Shown: positions 17,226-25,405 of the stretch, piece by piece
Layout: the number at the start of each line of letters is the position of its first letter
Numbering within the stretch: the first letter of the stretch is position 1
From: JAGWAJ01 sp965215155
GTDB taxonomy: Bacteria > Acidobacteriota > Vicinamibacteria > Vicinamibacterales > UBA8438
Assembly (NCBI GenBank): GCA_965215155.1
Contig: CBDCCY010000001.1
Coordinates: 1,550,001 to 1,614,000, forward strand
Length of the DNA stretch: 64,000 bases
Reading direction: 5' to 3'
Translations under genes and position numbers: made by a program
The notes under the pieces: model-generated
Database searches by the model: none
What the model saw: only the letters and a program-made list of their open reading frames with translations
What the model was told of the DNA's origin: nothing

Positions 17226-18299
17226 CTACGCGCGCTTCCGCCGGAGGATGATCCAGTGCGGGCACTTTGCAGTGTCCGCGTAGAGGCGCTCGCAGTCGTC
17301 GCAGCGGACGCATTCCGTCATGTCGATGCGCGGGCCCTGGATGGCGCCCCACTCGCATGCCTTCTCGCAGATCTTGCACGTGTTGCACTCCGACCAGCGC
17401 TTGATGCGGAAGACCGTCAGCGTCGAGAGGAGCCCCAGCGCGGCGCCCACGGGGCAGAGGAAGCGGCAGTAGAGGTTGCGGACGAAGACGGTCGCCGCAA
17501 GCAGCACGGCGAGGCCGACCCAGAGCGCCGGGGTGCTGCGGAGCGTGAACATCCAGAACGGCTCCACGTAGCGGTAGGCGGCGATGTCGGAGGTGGCGAG
17601 GAAGTAGAGCAGCGTGGCTCCGAGCAGGAAGTACTTGATCCGGGCGGCCCGATGCTCGAGCCACGGCGGCACCTCGAGCCGGAGTCGGGCAGGAACCACG
17701 CGGTCGAGAAGCTGGGTCAGTGCGCCGTAGGCGCAGACGCGGCCGCAGTACAGCCGGCCCCACAGGATCGTCGTGACCACCGTGAACCCGGCGAACAGGT
17801 ACCACGTCAGGCTGTAGCGGAAGACCGGCAGGTTCCCCGTCGCGGCGCTGTAGAGGTTCACGACCGAGATCAACTGGCTCTTGTAGAACCCCAGGTAGAC
17901 CACCGCGGCCGCGAGCGTCACGTACTTGAGCGGGACGCTCTTGCGGTGGAAGCTGACGAGGGCCAGCGTCGCGAAGGCCGCGAACAGCGCGAGGTCGAGT
18001 CCCTGGTCCCGGAACAGCATGCCCCAGGTCTCGTCCTCCTCCTCGTCCTCGAAATCCCAGAAGTCGTCCGCCGGCGCCTCCTCCGCCGGCTGAACCGCGC
18101 CGGCGACGCCCGGTTCCGGCGTCGACCACGCGGCTGCCGTCGCCGTGGCGCCCGCCGACATCCCGGCCGCGGGCGCGATTCCGGCCGCGGGCGCGACTCC
18201 GGCCGCGGGCGCGACTCCAGCCGTCGGCGCGACGACTGCCGCCAGCGCGACGACCGCCGCCAGCGCGAACCCGGCCACGACCACCGCGCGCCGCATCAC
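17226..18299 (-). CDS. NapH/NosR-like polyferredoxin membrane protein
   Basis: A 357-residue inner-membrane protein. After a signal-like N-terminus come an alanine/proline-rich repeat, an acidic patch (DFWDFEDEEEDE), and about five membrane helices. A membrane-embedded CGRVC and a second YCRFLCPVG resemble the paired Cys motifs of NapH/NosR/CcoG proteins. The C-terminal cytoplasmic part has two 4Fe-4S cluster motifs, CNTCKICEKAC from residue 305 and CVRCDDC with a last Cys in AKCPHW. Its ATG overlaps the stop of the FMN-binding gene by 4 bases, so the two form an operon. Together they look like a NosR split in two: cytosolic electrons pass through Fe-S clusters to a covalently bound periplasmic flavin. 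The final acceptor is not apparent here. Confidence 0.85.
   Translation of the reverse strand: MMRRAVVVAGFALAAVVALAAVVAPTAGVAPAAGVAPAAGIAPAAGMSAGATATAAAWSTPEPGVAGAVQPAEEAPADDFWDFEDEEEDETWGMLFRDQGLDLALFAAFATLALVSFHRKSVPLKYVTLAAAVVYLGFYKSQLISVVNLYSAATGNLPVFRYSLTWYLFAGFTVVTTILWGRLYCGRVCAYGALTQLLDRVVPARLRLEVPPWLEHRAARIKYFLLGATLLYFLATSDIAAYRYVEPFWMFTLRSTPALWVGLAVLLAATVFVRNLYCRFLCPVGAALGLLSTLTVFRIKRWSECNTCKICEKACEWGAIQGPRIDMTECVRCDDCERLYADTAKCPHWIILRRKRA
18163..18234 (-). repeat. 18-bp coding tandem repeat
   Basis: Four 18-base units (CCGGCCGCGGGCGCGACT and variants) lie in frame near the N-terminus of the NapH-like gene and encode repeated GVAPAA hexapeptides. The last unit is diverged. It is a linker that could change length by slippage without frameshift. 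Confidence 0.8.
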
Positions 18300-18862
18300 C
18301 GCGAGGCTCCAGGCGGCGTGAGGAACGCCCGAGCGATGCGCCGCGCGCTGTTCCTGACGGCCCGGGTGGCGCTGCCGACGGTCAGGGTGGCGGTCGCCAC
18401 GGCGTCGATATCGCGTCCCAGGCGGAAGCGGTCACGGATGCTCTTCGCTTCGAACTGCGAGGCGTAGCCCGGCAGGTCGATGGAGAAGTAGCCGTACGGC
18501 TCGTGGTGGAGCCCGACGACGATTCCGGCGAGCACGCCGGCGGTGTCCATCCCGACCAGGATCTGAATGGGACCGTCGTAGCCGCGCTCGAGCGGCTCGA
18601 GGTCGGTGGTCAGGAACGCGTAGCCGACGATGCGCGGCTCCGCGGATCCCCGTTCGCGCCCGTAGACCTTGAAGTGCGGCGGAGAGCCCTCCTTCGGCGA
18701 GAAGCTGGCCGCGTCGGGGAACAGGCGGGCGAGCTGGGCCCGGCGCTGCGCGTCGCGCGACTGGCCCGCGGCGGCGAGGGCAGCCGCGCCGACGGCGGCG
18801 AAGCCGACCGCGACGGCGCCCGCAAGGAGCATTGCCGTAAGGGTCCTGGTCTTCATCAGCAT
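18296..18862 (-). CDS. FMN-binding domain protein (RnfG/NosR-N type)
   Basis: A 188-residue exported or membrane-anchored protein. An N-terminal hydrophobic segment (residues 8-32) is followed by an FMN-binding domain (PF04205): HFKVYG, ILVGMDTAGVLAGIVVGLHHEPYG and the flavinylation region DAVATATLTVGSATRAV. In the family the consensus S/T-G-A-T-x-T carries FMN on the last Thr; here it reads TATLT, so the site is recognisable but not canonical. An ApbE flavin transferase, needed for attachment, is not in this window. It is upstream of and overlaps the NapH-like gene, so it is probably made together with it. Confidence 0.85.
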   Translation of the reverse strand: MLMKTRTLTAMLLAGAVAVGFAAVGAAALAAAGQSRDAQRRAQLARLFPDAASFSPKEGSPPHFKVYGRERGSAEPRIVGYAFLTTDLEPLERGYDGPIQILVGMDTAGVLAGIVVGLHHEPYGYFSIDLPGYASQFEAKSIRDRFRLGRDIDAVATATLTVGSATRAVRNSARRIARAFLTPPGASR

Positions 18863-18884
18863 CCAGCGGAGCGGCAGTCGGCCG

Positions 18885-18909
18885 GCCGCTCGTGATTATC
18901 GCGAGCGGC
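18885..18909. promoter_or_regulatory. Inverted repeat in a divergent promoter gap
   Basis: GCCGCTCG at 18885-18892 pairs with CGAGCGGC at 18902-18909 across a 9-base AT-richer centre (TGATTATCG). It lies 23 bases before the FMN-binding gene start and in the 270-bp gap to the secreted protein on the other strand. Such a symmetric site is a plausible operator for a dimeric repressor; no regulator gene is adjacent. The rest of the gap holds nothing I can identify. Confidence 0.45.
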
Positions 18910-19132
18910 GCCCCGCGGGTCAACGCGGCCGGGTGCTGCGGGAGGCTGCCCCGCAGGCCGGGCGACCCGCGGGAGCCTGGCTTGCGGCTCGATCCGCGTT
19001 GCGGGATCGGGGCTTGCGTCCGTCATAATGACCACCTGGAGCCTGGAGTTCCCCACAGGTCGGGTGACGCTGGGCGGTCCCGGGATCGACAGCGCGGCCG
19101 GCGAGGGTCGCAGGAACGCGCAGGAGCAGACG

Positions 19133-19627
19133 ATGCCGAACAGCAGATGGAATCGGGCGCTCGGGCTCGTCGGGCTCGCCGTGCTCCTGGCCGCGGCGGC
19201 CACGCCGGTGGGGGTGCGCCTGGCCGCGCCGGTGGCGGCGCAGAACCGCCTGGCGGGCGTGACCGCCGCCGACTGCACGTTCCCGGTGCTGGCCACCGGC
19301 ACCTGGACGGACGGGGAGGCAAGCGCCGAGACGACGACATCGAACCTGTCGTTCCGGTTCGAGGCGATCGACACCGAGGACGCCACCGCCGAAGCGGTCG
19401 GTCCGTTCGGCGTCTCCCACATCATCACGCGACTCAGCGGGCAGTATCTGCACTTCCTGCAGATGTTCCAGGCCGGGCCGCTCTACTCGACCACCATCCT
19501 CAACCAGGAGACCCGCGACGACACCTTCCTGGCCGTGCACACCCGCCACGAGTACACCCAGATCTCGCTGCCCGGATTCACCTCGCGGCCCGAGCAGTAC
19601 TACGGGGAGTGCGAGCTGACCTGGTAG
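19133..19627 (+). CDS. Secreted hypothetical protein
   Basis: A 164-residue protein whose first 36 residues (SRWNRALGLVGLAVLLAAA onward to VAAQ) form a signal peptide. The mature part has two cysteines (ADCTFPV and GECELTW), which may form one disulphide tying N- and C-termini, and is rich in Thr and aromatic residues, suggestive of a beta-sheet fold. ATG 19133 follows CAGGAG. No family is recognised. Confidence 0.6.
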   Translation: MPNSRWNRALGLVGLAVLLAAAATPVGVRLAAPVAAQNRLAGVTAADCTFPVLATGTWTDGEASAETTTSNLSFRFEAIDTEDATAEAVGPFGVSHIITRLSGQYLHFLQMFQAGPLYSTTILNQETRDDTFLAVHTRHEYTQISLPGFTSRPEQYYGECELTW

Positions 19628-19635
19628 TACGGCAG

Positions 19636-19725
19636 GGCGGTGCGGGCGGGGCAGGCCGTGCGACGTTGTGCCGCACACTTGGCGGTGCGGGCGGGGCAGG
19701 CCGTGCGACGTTGTGCCGCACACCT
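19636..19725 (+). repeat. 45-bp direct tandem repeat, two copies
   Basis: Copies at 19636-19680 and 19681-19725 start GGCGGTGCGGGCGGGGCAGG and differ at about one base at the end. They sit just after the secreted protein stop and before the convergent glycosyltransferase end. No coding sense is preserved; possibly a recent duplication or a structured 3' region. Confidence 0.8.
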
Positions 19726-19778
19726 TGCACGGCCTCCACGAGATTCGGTTGGGAGCCGTTGTGGGTCCTGCGACCCGT

Positions 19779-21215
19779 CTACGGGGGGCCTGCCAGGCGC
19801 ACCAGCTCGCCCTCCCGTAGCGCGAAGCGGGCCGCCACGTCCTCCTCGCGCGGCGGGACGAGCCCGGCGAGCCGCCAGTCGACCGGCGGCGGCTCGATCC
19901 ACACCGGCTGCCGCCGCCCCGTCCGGATCAGGACCGCGGTCTCGACCAGGGTGCCGAAGGCGGCGTCGAGGTTGATCCGCCGCCCGCGGTCGTCGTCGAG
20001 TCGGATGACGGCATCCGGCGGGAGCGCCGCGACCACCGGCGCGAGCCGATCCAGGACCTGGGTCGAAAGGCGGGCCGAGTCGACCCACTCGTCGATCCTG
20101 GCCCAGTGGATCGGCACTGCGATGGCGAGCGCGAATGCGCCGGCCAGCACGGCACGGCAGCGGGCGGCCCTTCCGCCGCCGTCCCAGAGGGCCGTGACGA
20201 GCGCGGCGCCGGCCAGGGACGCGCCGGCCGCGGGTCCCACCGCGTAGAGGCTCGAGCGGACCGGCAGGAGCACGGCGAGCGCGTACCCGCCCACCATCCA
20301 GACGAGTCCCAGCAGCACCCAGCGGCGCTGCTCCGGGGTGGGCCGAGGCACGACCCAGGCAGCGGTGGCGAGGAGGAAGACGAACGAGGCGGCCAGCGTC
20401 GCGCCCCGGTCGAGGTAGGAGAGGGCGTTGAGGACTACCGGCCCCGGGCTCAGCACGAACCGATACGCGGCGGGCGCGTCGAGCGGAGTCATCGCTCCGG
20501 CCGCCGTGCGCGCCGCGAGGTAGACCGCCAGCGATGCGAAGAGCGGCCACGACGACCGGAGCGCCCGGCGGAGACGGACGCCTGCGGGCGCGCCGTCGGC
20601 GTCGTCGGCCCGCTTCGCGTCCCACAGGGCGCCCCACGCGAGGAGCACGAAGGGCAGCAGGACGGCATCCTCCTTCGACAGCATCGCGGCGAGCGCCCAG
20701 CCCGCCGCCGCCCGCGGGCGCCCGATGACGAAGGACCGCGCGGCGAGCAGCGCGAACAGCGTCGCCAGCAGGGATGTGCGCCCGCTGATCCAGAGCAGCG
20801 ACATGTCGACGCCGTGGAAGTTGAACGCCCAGAGCCCCGCGGCGAGCAGCGCGGTGCCGCGCGGCATCCCGAGCGCGAGGGCGAGTGCGCGCAGGGCGAG
20901 GGCGCCTGCGGCCAGGATGGCCAGGTTCGTGAGCGCGTACGCCAGCGGCTCGATCCCGAAGAGCCACCAGTCGGCGGCGAAGCTGAGCCGGACGACGGGG
21001 CGGTAGAAGTCCGCCGTGCTCGTGAACAGTTCGACGAGCTCACCCGGACTCGTCACCTGGTTCGAGGCGATCCAGGCGAAGTCGTCCTTGATGAAGCCGC
21101 GGCCCAGCCCCGGCAGGTAGGTGACCAGGAAGACGGCCGTCGCCTCGAGCGCCGCCCGCCACTCGGGCCACACGCGGTCCTCGACCGCCTTCATCACGAA
21201 CTGGGACCAGGACAT
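19779..21215 (-). CDS. Multi-pass GT-C type glycosyltransferase-like protein
   Basis: About 478 residues with roughly ten membrane helices. The first extracytoplasmic loop carries FIKDDFAW, the acidic motif (DD) expected in GT-C fold enzymes that use lipid-phosphate sugars, and FYRPVVRLSF follows, a sequence common in acidobacterial mannosyltransferase/TPR-associated proteins. The C-terminal ~100 residues are soluble (PPDAVIRLDDD). Start ATG 21215 is chosen because the first membrane helix follows shortly; upstream in-frame starts at 21242 or 21308 are possible and no ribosome site decides. It would transfer a sugar outside the membrane; substrate unknown. Confidence 0.7.
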   Translation of the reverse strand: MSWSQFVMKAVEDRVWPEWRAALEATAVFLVTYLPGLGRGFIKDDFAWIASNQVTSPGELVELFTSTADFYRPVVRLSFAADWWLFGIEPLAYALTNLAILAAGALALRALALALGMPRGTALLAAGLWAFNFHGVDMSLLWISGRTSLLATLFALLAARSFVIGRPRAAAGWALAAMLSKEDAVLLPFVLLAWGALWDAKRADDADGAPAGVRLRRALRSSWPLFASLAVYLAARTAAGAMTPLDAPAAYRFVLSPGPVVLNALSYLDRGATLAASFVFLLATAAWVVPRPTPEQRRWVLLGLVWMVGGYALAVLLPVRSSLYAVGPAAGASLAGAALVTALWDGGGRAARCRAVLAGAFALAIAVPIHWARIDEWVDSARLSTQVLDRLAPVVAALPPDAVIRLDDDRGRRINLDAAFGTLVETAVLIRTGRRQPVWIEPPPVDWRLAGLVPPREEDVAARFALREGELVRLAGPP

Positions 21216-21321
21216 GGGGGTTGGGGGAGGCGCGCGCACCATTGTTCCACAACGCCGGGTTCCACAACGCCGGCGCAGCGGCGGCAGCCTTGCCGTCCTT
21301 GCCCGCACGCGTACGCAGAAA

Positions 21322-21352
21322 CCCCCGGGCCCTCCGCGAGAGAGCCCGGGGG
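21322..21352 (-). terminator. Intrinsic terminator of the ankyrin-DUF1592-DUF1552 operon
   Basis: A 9-bp perfect stem, CCCCCGGGC at 21322-21330 and GCCCGGGGG at 21344-21352, lies 25 bases after the DUF1552 stop. Read on the minus strand it is followed by TTTCTGCG, a short U tract. Confidence 0.75.
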
Positions 21353-21377
21353 AGAGGTTGCCGCCGCGGCGCTCGGT

Positions 21378-22718
21378 CTACACCTCGGACAGGCGGCCGG
21401 TGCTGTCGCCGATGCTCTCGCGGTGGACGTCCACCTTGTCGAGGATCGACAGCAGCAGGTTGGTCATCGGCGTGCCCTCGTCGGCGACGACGTGGCGCCC
21501 GCACTCGGTCCGCCCGCCGGCTCCGCCCGCCACGAGCACCGGCAGGCGCGTGTGCGTGTGGAGGTTGCCGTTGCTGATGCAACCGCCGTAGAGCAGCGTG
21601 GCGTGGTCGAGCAGCGTGCCGTCGCCGTCGGGCGTCGACCGCAGCTTGTCGAGGAAGTAGCTGAACAGGCTGACGTGGTACGTGTTGATCTTCGCGTGCT
21701 TCGCCACCTTGTCCGGCGCGTTGCCGTGGTGCGAGATGGCGTGGTGCGGGTCGGGGACGCCGATGTGGCTGTAGGTGCGCGTCGACGCCTCGCGGGCCAG
21801 CATGAACGTGCTGATGCGCGTGATGTCGGCCTGGAAGGCGAGCGCCTGCAGGTCGTACATCAGCTTCACGTGGTCGTCGTAGAGCTCCGGCACGCCGATC
21901 GGCATGTCGGGCAGCTCGATGTGCTCGCCGGCGCGCGCCTCCACCTTGCGGACGCGCTGCTCGACGTCGCGGACGCTGTCGAGATATTCGGTGACGCGCG
22001 CCGTGTCGGCCGCCCCGAGCCGCTTGCGCAGTCGTCCCACCTCGCCGACGATGGCGTCGAGGATGCTGCGGTCCTGGCTGAGCTGCCGCCGGCGTTCCTC
22101 GGCGCCGAGCCCTTCGCCGAACAGTCGCTCGAAGATGACGCGCGGATCGGTCTGCATCGGGAGCGGCGTCGTCGGCGTGCGCCACGACAGCGTGTTGACG
22201 TAGCTGCAGGAGTAGCCGATGTCGCAGCCGCCGACGGCGCTGAAGTCCTCGGCCGCGACCTCGAGCGACGGAAGCTGCGTGTCGCGGCCGAGCTCGTCGG
22301 CCGCGATCTGGTCGATGGTCTTCGCGCCGCGGACGTCGGCTCCCTCGGTCCGCTTGGGGTGCACGCCGGTCAGCCAGACCGCGCTCGCCCGCGCGTGGTC
22401 GCCGGAGCCCTCACCCTCGGCCGCCTCGGACGGGCGGGAGTCGAGGCCGGACACGACGACGAGCCGGTCGCGGTGGCGCTCCAGCGAGGCCAGGATGGGC
22501 GGCAGGTCGAAGTCGGCCCCCTCGCCCGTCGGCGTCCACTGCTCCATGATGGCGCCGTTCGGGATGTAGGAGAACGCGAGGCGGCGCACCGGGGCGGCCG
22601 CGGTGCGGGACATCGCCGAGAGCGCCGGGACCATCGCGTCGAGCAGCGGCAACGCCACCGTCGCGCCGACACCGCGCAGGAACGTCCGCCGAGGCAACGC
22701 CATCTTCGTGATGATCAT
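21378..22718 (-). CDS. DUF1552 protein (copy 2), Tat-exported
   Basis: A 446-residue DUF1552 member. The N-terminus MALPRRTFLRGVGATVALPL is a good twin-arginine signal. The family cluster DPHHAISHHGN and the adjacent KLRSTPDGDGTLLDHATLLYG are conserved. ATG 22718 follows AAAGGGAGA. It lies 62 bases downstream of the DUF1592 gene and ends the operon before a terminator. Compared with copy 1 it has a longer insertion around SRPSEAAEGEGSGDHARAS. Likely works with the cytochrome encoded just before it. Confidence 0.9.
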   Translation of the reverse strand: MIITKMALPRRTFLRGVGATVALPLLDAMVPALSAMSRTAAAPVRRLAFSYIPNGAIMEQWTPTGEGADFDLPPILASLERHRDRLVVVSGLDSRPSEAAEGEGSGDHARASAVWLTGVHPKRTEGADVRGAKTIDQIAADELGRDTQLPSLEVAAEDFSAVGGCDIGYSCSYVNTLSWRTPTTPLPMQTDPRVIFERLFGEGLGAEERRRQLSQDRSILDAIVGEVGRLRKRLGAADTARVTEYLDSVRDVEQRVRKVEARAGEHIELPDMPIGVPELYDDHVKLMYDLQALAFQADITRISTFMLAREASTRTYSHIGVPDPHHAISHHGNAPDKVAKHAKINTYHVSLFSYFLDKLRSTPDGDGTLLDHATLLYGGCISNGNLHTHTRLPVLVAGGAGGRTECGRHVVADEGTPMTNLLLSILDKVDVHRESIGDSTGRLSEV

Positions 22719-22780
22719 CTGTGCTGTCTCCCTTTGCCGGCCAACCATTCTGCAGGAGTGCTCTTCGACGGCGCAGAATC

Positions 22781-25324
22781 CTACTGCCCGGCCGCCGCGA
22801 CTCCGCCCGGCGCGTCCGGCGCCGGCCGCTTCACTTTCATTCGGAACACGTCGCTCGTCACCACGGCGTCGACAATCGCCGAGAACCGGTAGTTCTCTTC
22901 GGCCGCCACGCGCACGATGCGGCGGACGGCCGGTGCGTCGTAGTACTCCATGCCGCGTCCGACGGCGTAGGTCAGCAGCTTCCGCGTGAAGGTCTCCACG
23001 TACGACTCGGGCCGGCGCAGGATGGCGGCCCGGAGCTCGCTCGGCCCGTTGAACGCGGTGCCGTCGGGCAGCACGTCCGACGCATCGACCGGCTCGCCGT
23101 CATCGCTGTTGCGCCAACGCCCGATGGCGTCGAAGTTCTCCAGGCCGAAGCCGTACGGGTCCATGCGGGCGTGGCAGGCCGCGCACGCCGGGTTCGCCCG
23201 GTGCTGCTCCAGCCGCTCCCGGACCGAGAGGCCCTCGGCGCTGCCCGCGTCCTCGAGGTCCGGCACGTCGGGCGGGGGCGGGGGCGGCGGCGACCCGAGG
23301 AGGTTCTCGAGAATCCACTTGCCCCGCAGCACCGGCGACGTGCGGGTGGCGTACGACGTCACGGTCAACAGGCTGCCGTGGCCGAGGATGCCCCGGCGCG
23401 CGTCGTCGTCGACGGCCACGCGGCGGAAGCGGTCCCCGTAGATGCCGGGGATCCCGTAGTGGCGCGCCAGCCGTTCGTTGAGGAACGTGTAGTCGGCGGT
23501 CAGCAGGTCGAGGATGCTGCGGTCCTCGGCCATGACGCTCTCGAAGAAGAGCTCGGTCTCCCTCTGCAGGGCTCGCCGCAGGTTGTCGTCGAAGTCGGGG
23601 AACGTCGGCGGGTCCGGATGGGTGTTGGCGAGGTTCCGCAGGTAGAGCCACTGGCCGGCGAAGTTCTCGACCAGGGCCGACGCCCGCCGGTCGGCCAGCA
23701 TGCGCCGCACCTGGCGCCGCAACTCGTCCGGCGCGCTCAGCTCGCCACGCTCCGCGACCGCGAGCAGCTCGTCGTCCGGGATGCTGCTCCAGAGGAAGAA
23801 CGACAGCCGCGAGGCGAGGTCGAGGTCCGACACCGGGTAGACGGCTCCGGCTGCGACGTCGGCCGGCTCGGTCTCGAGCCGGAAGATGAACTGCGGGCTG
23901 GCGAGCATGAAGCGCAGGGCGAGCTCGATCCCGGACTCGAAGCCGCCGTCGCGGCTGCCTGCCTCGTAGAACGACAGGAGCCGGTCGATCTCGGGCGTCT
24001 CCAGCGGACGGCGGTAGGCCTGCCGGCCCAGGCGCGAGAGAATCGAGCGGGCGCAGGGCACGCCGTCGCCGGGCGCGGCATCGTCGGACGCGGCATCGTC
24101 GGATGCCTTGGGGCGGCAGGTGAAGATGCGTTGCCGGCTCGGGGTGTCGTCGGGGCGCTGCGGGTCGAACGGGCCGGCGATCAACACGCTGTCCACGTCC
24201 GGCAGGCCCCGCCGGCTGTTCGACGCGACGTAGCTTCTGATGAAGGGCTTGCGGGTCTCCTCGGACAGCGCGGCGGGCTTCCCGACGAAGGCGGCGACGA
24301 TCTCGTGGCGCCCGGCGGGGATCGGCAGCCGCACCCGCATCCCCTCATCCGCCGTGAACGCCCGGCTCACGGTCTGGCCGGGGTTCTGCTCGTTCACCAC
24401 GAGCGCCGTGTACGCGTCCTCGCTGCCGATGGGGAACAGGCCGATCCGCTCGCCGTCGAGGGTGAGCTCCAGGTCGTGTTCCTCGCTGATGCCGCGGATG
24501 GTCCCGATGGCGGTTCGGCGCAGCCGCACGCGGATTTCGTACTCGGCGTCGACCGGGAAGTACTCCGCAACCCGGATGCCGCCGCGGGTGCCGAGCGGCA
24601 ACTCGCGCAGGTGGTAGTCCTGCGTCAGGTCCTCCGGGGTCTTGTAGGTCGTCGTCACGGTCGGGATGACGGGGCTCCCGACGGCGAGGCGGGCAATCTT
24701 CCGCGCCGTCGTGACGTAGCTCTCGAGCAGCAGCGGCGACACGCCGAGGGCGTCCGCGATGTTGTCGAACCCGAACGTCGAGTCGTCCGCCGGGAGCGCG
24801 CTCACGTCCGCGTCGAGCGCCAGCAGGTCCCGGACGGCGTTGCGGTACTCCGCGCGGTTCATCCGGTGGAGTTGCGGCCGCCCCGGGTTCGGGGCCGCGG
24901 CGGCGGCCCGGTCGAGCGAGGTCTCCAGCCAGGTCGCGAACGCCGTGTAGGTGTCGTCGTCGGGGCGCGGGCGCCGCGGCGGCGGCATCGTCCTGCTCCG
25001 CAGCTTCTGGACCACCTTCTCCCACCGCTCCGCGTCGGCGGCCACGTGCGCCTCGCTGACCTCCACGTCGTCGAGCGACAGCCCCGCCGTGAGCAGCCGG
25101 CTGTTGTGGCAGGCGACGCAGTAGCGCTCGAGGAGCGCACCGTACTCGGCGGCCTCGGCCGACGCGGCCCGCGGCGCACCGCCCGAGGCGGGTTCCCCGA
25201 CCGTGCCGGACGCCGATGCAACGACCGCCGGTGCCTGCGCGGCGGCGACGCCGGTCAGCAGGCCGCCGACGAATGCCGCCAGCACGAAACCACCGACACG
25301 TCCCACGCGCCGTCCGGTCTTCAT
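22781..25324 (-). CDS. Secreted DUF1592/DUF1588 cytochrome (copy 2)
   Basis: An 847-residue protein. A signal peptide ends near AAAQ (residue 30). The first haem motif CVACHN is at residue 69, followed by DUF1587 (HRMNRAEYRNAVRDLLALD), DUF1592 (DLASRLSFFLWSSIPDDELL), DUF1588 with CAACHARMDPYGFGLENFD and DUF1585 near the C-terminus. A run of seven prolines (GSPPPPPPPDVPD) separates the last domains. ATG 25324 follows GGAGG with good spacing. Middle gene of an ankyrin > DUF1592 > DUF1552 operon. A block of about 812 bp (23118-23929) appears identical to copy 3. Confidence 0.92.
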   Translation of the reverse strand: MKTGRRVGRVGGFVLAAFVGGLLTGVAAAQAPAVVASASGTVGEPASGGAPRAASAEAAEYGALLERYCVACHNSRLLTAGLSLDDVEVSEAHVAADAERWEKVVQKLRSRTMPPPRRPRPDDDTYTAFATWLETSLDRAAAAAPNPGRPQLHRMNRAEYRNAVRDLLALDADVSALPADDSTFGFDNIADALGVSPLLLESYVTTARKIARLAVGSPVIPTVTTTYKTPEDLTQDYHLRELPLGTRGGIRVAEYFPVDAEYEIRVRLRRTAIGTIRGISEEHDLELTLDGERIGLFPIGSEDAYTALVVNEQNPGQTVSRAFTADEGMRVRLPIPAGRHEIVAAFVGKPAALSEETRKPFIRSYVASNSRRGLPDVDSVLIAGPFDPQRPDDTPSRQRIFTCRPKASDDAASDDAAPGDGVPCARSILSRLGRQAYRRPLETPEIDRLLSFYEAGSRDGGFESGIELALRFMLASPQFIFRLETEPADVAAGAVYPVSDLDLASRLSFFLWSSIPDDELLAVAERGELSAPDELRRQVRRMLADRRASALVENFAGQWLYLRNLANTHPDPPTFPDFDDNLRRALQRETELFFESVMAEDRSILDLLTADYTFLNERLARHYGIPGIYGDRFRRVAVDDDARRGILGHGSLLTVTSYATRTSPVLRGKWILENLLGSPPPPPPPDVPDLEDAGSAEGLSVRERLEQHRANPACAACHARMDPYGFGLENFDAIGRWRNSDDGEPVDASDVLPDGTAFNGPSELRAAILRRPESYVETFTRKLLTYAVGRGMEYYDAPAVRRIVRVAAEENYRFSAIVDAVVTSDVFRMKVKRPAPDAPGGVAAAGQ
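23118..23929 (-). repeat. Near-identical block shared with the DUF1592 copy at 32 kb
   Basis: By eye, 23118-23929 and 32044-32855 (constant offset 8926) have the same bases throughout, including third codon positions, while the gene parts on either side differ at many sites. This is the DUF1592-DUF1588 half of the coding sequence. It is direct evidence of recent conversion or recombination between the two copies. I checked by reading, not alignment, so a few differences could be missed. Confidence 0.75.
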
Positions 25325-25405
25325 CAAGAGCCTCCGTTTGTCCGCCGCTGTGTGCCGCCGTCCGCCGTTCCGCAGCCCGCCCTGACGTGCGCTGAGCGAT
25401 GCGAC

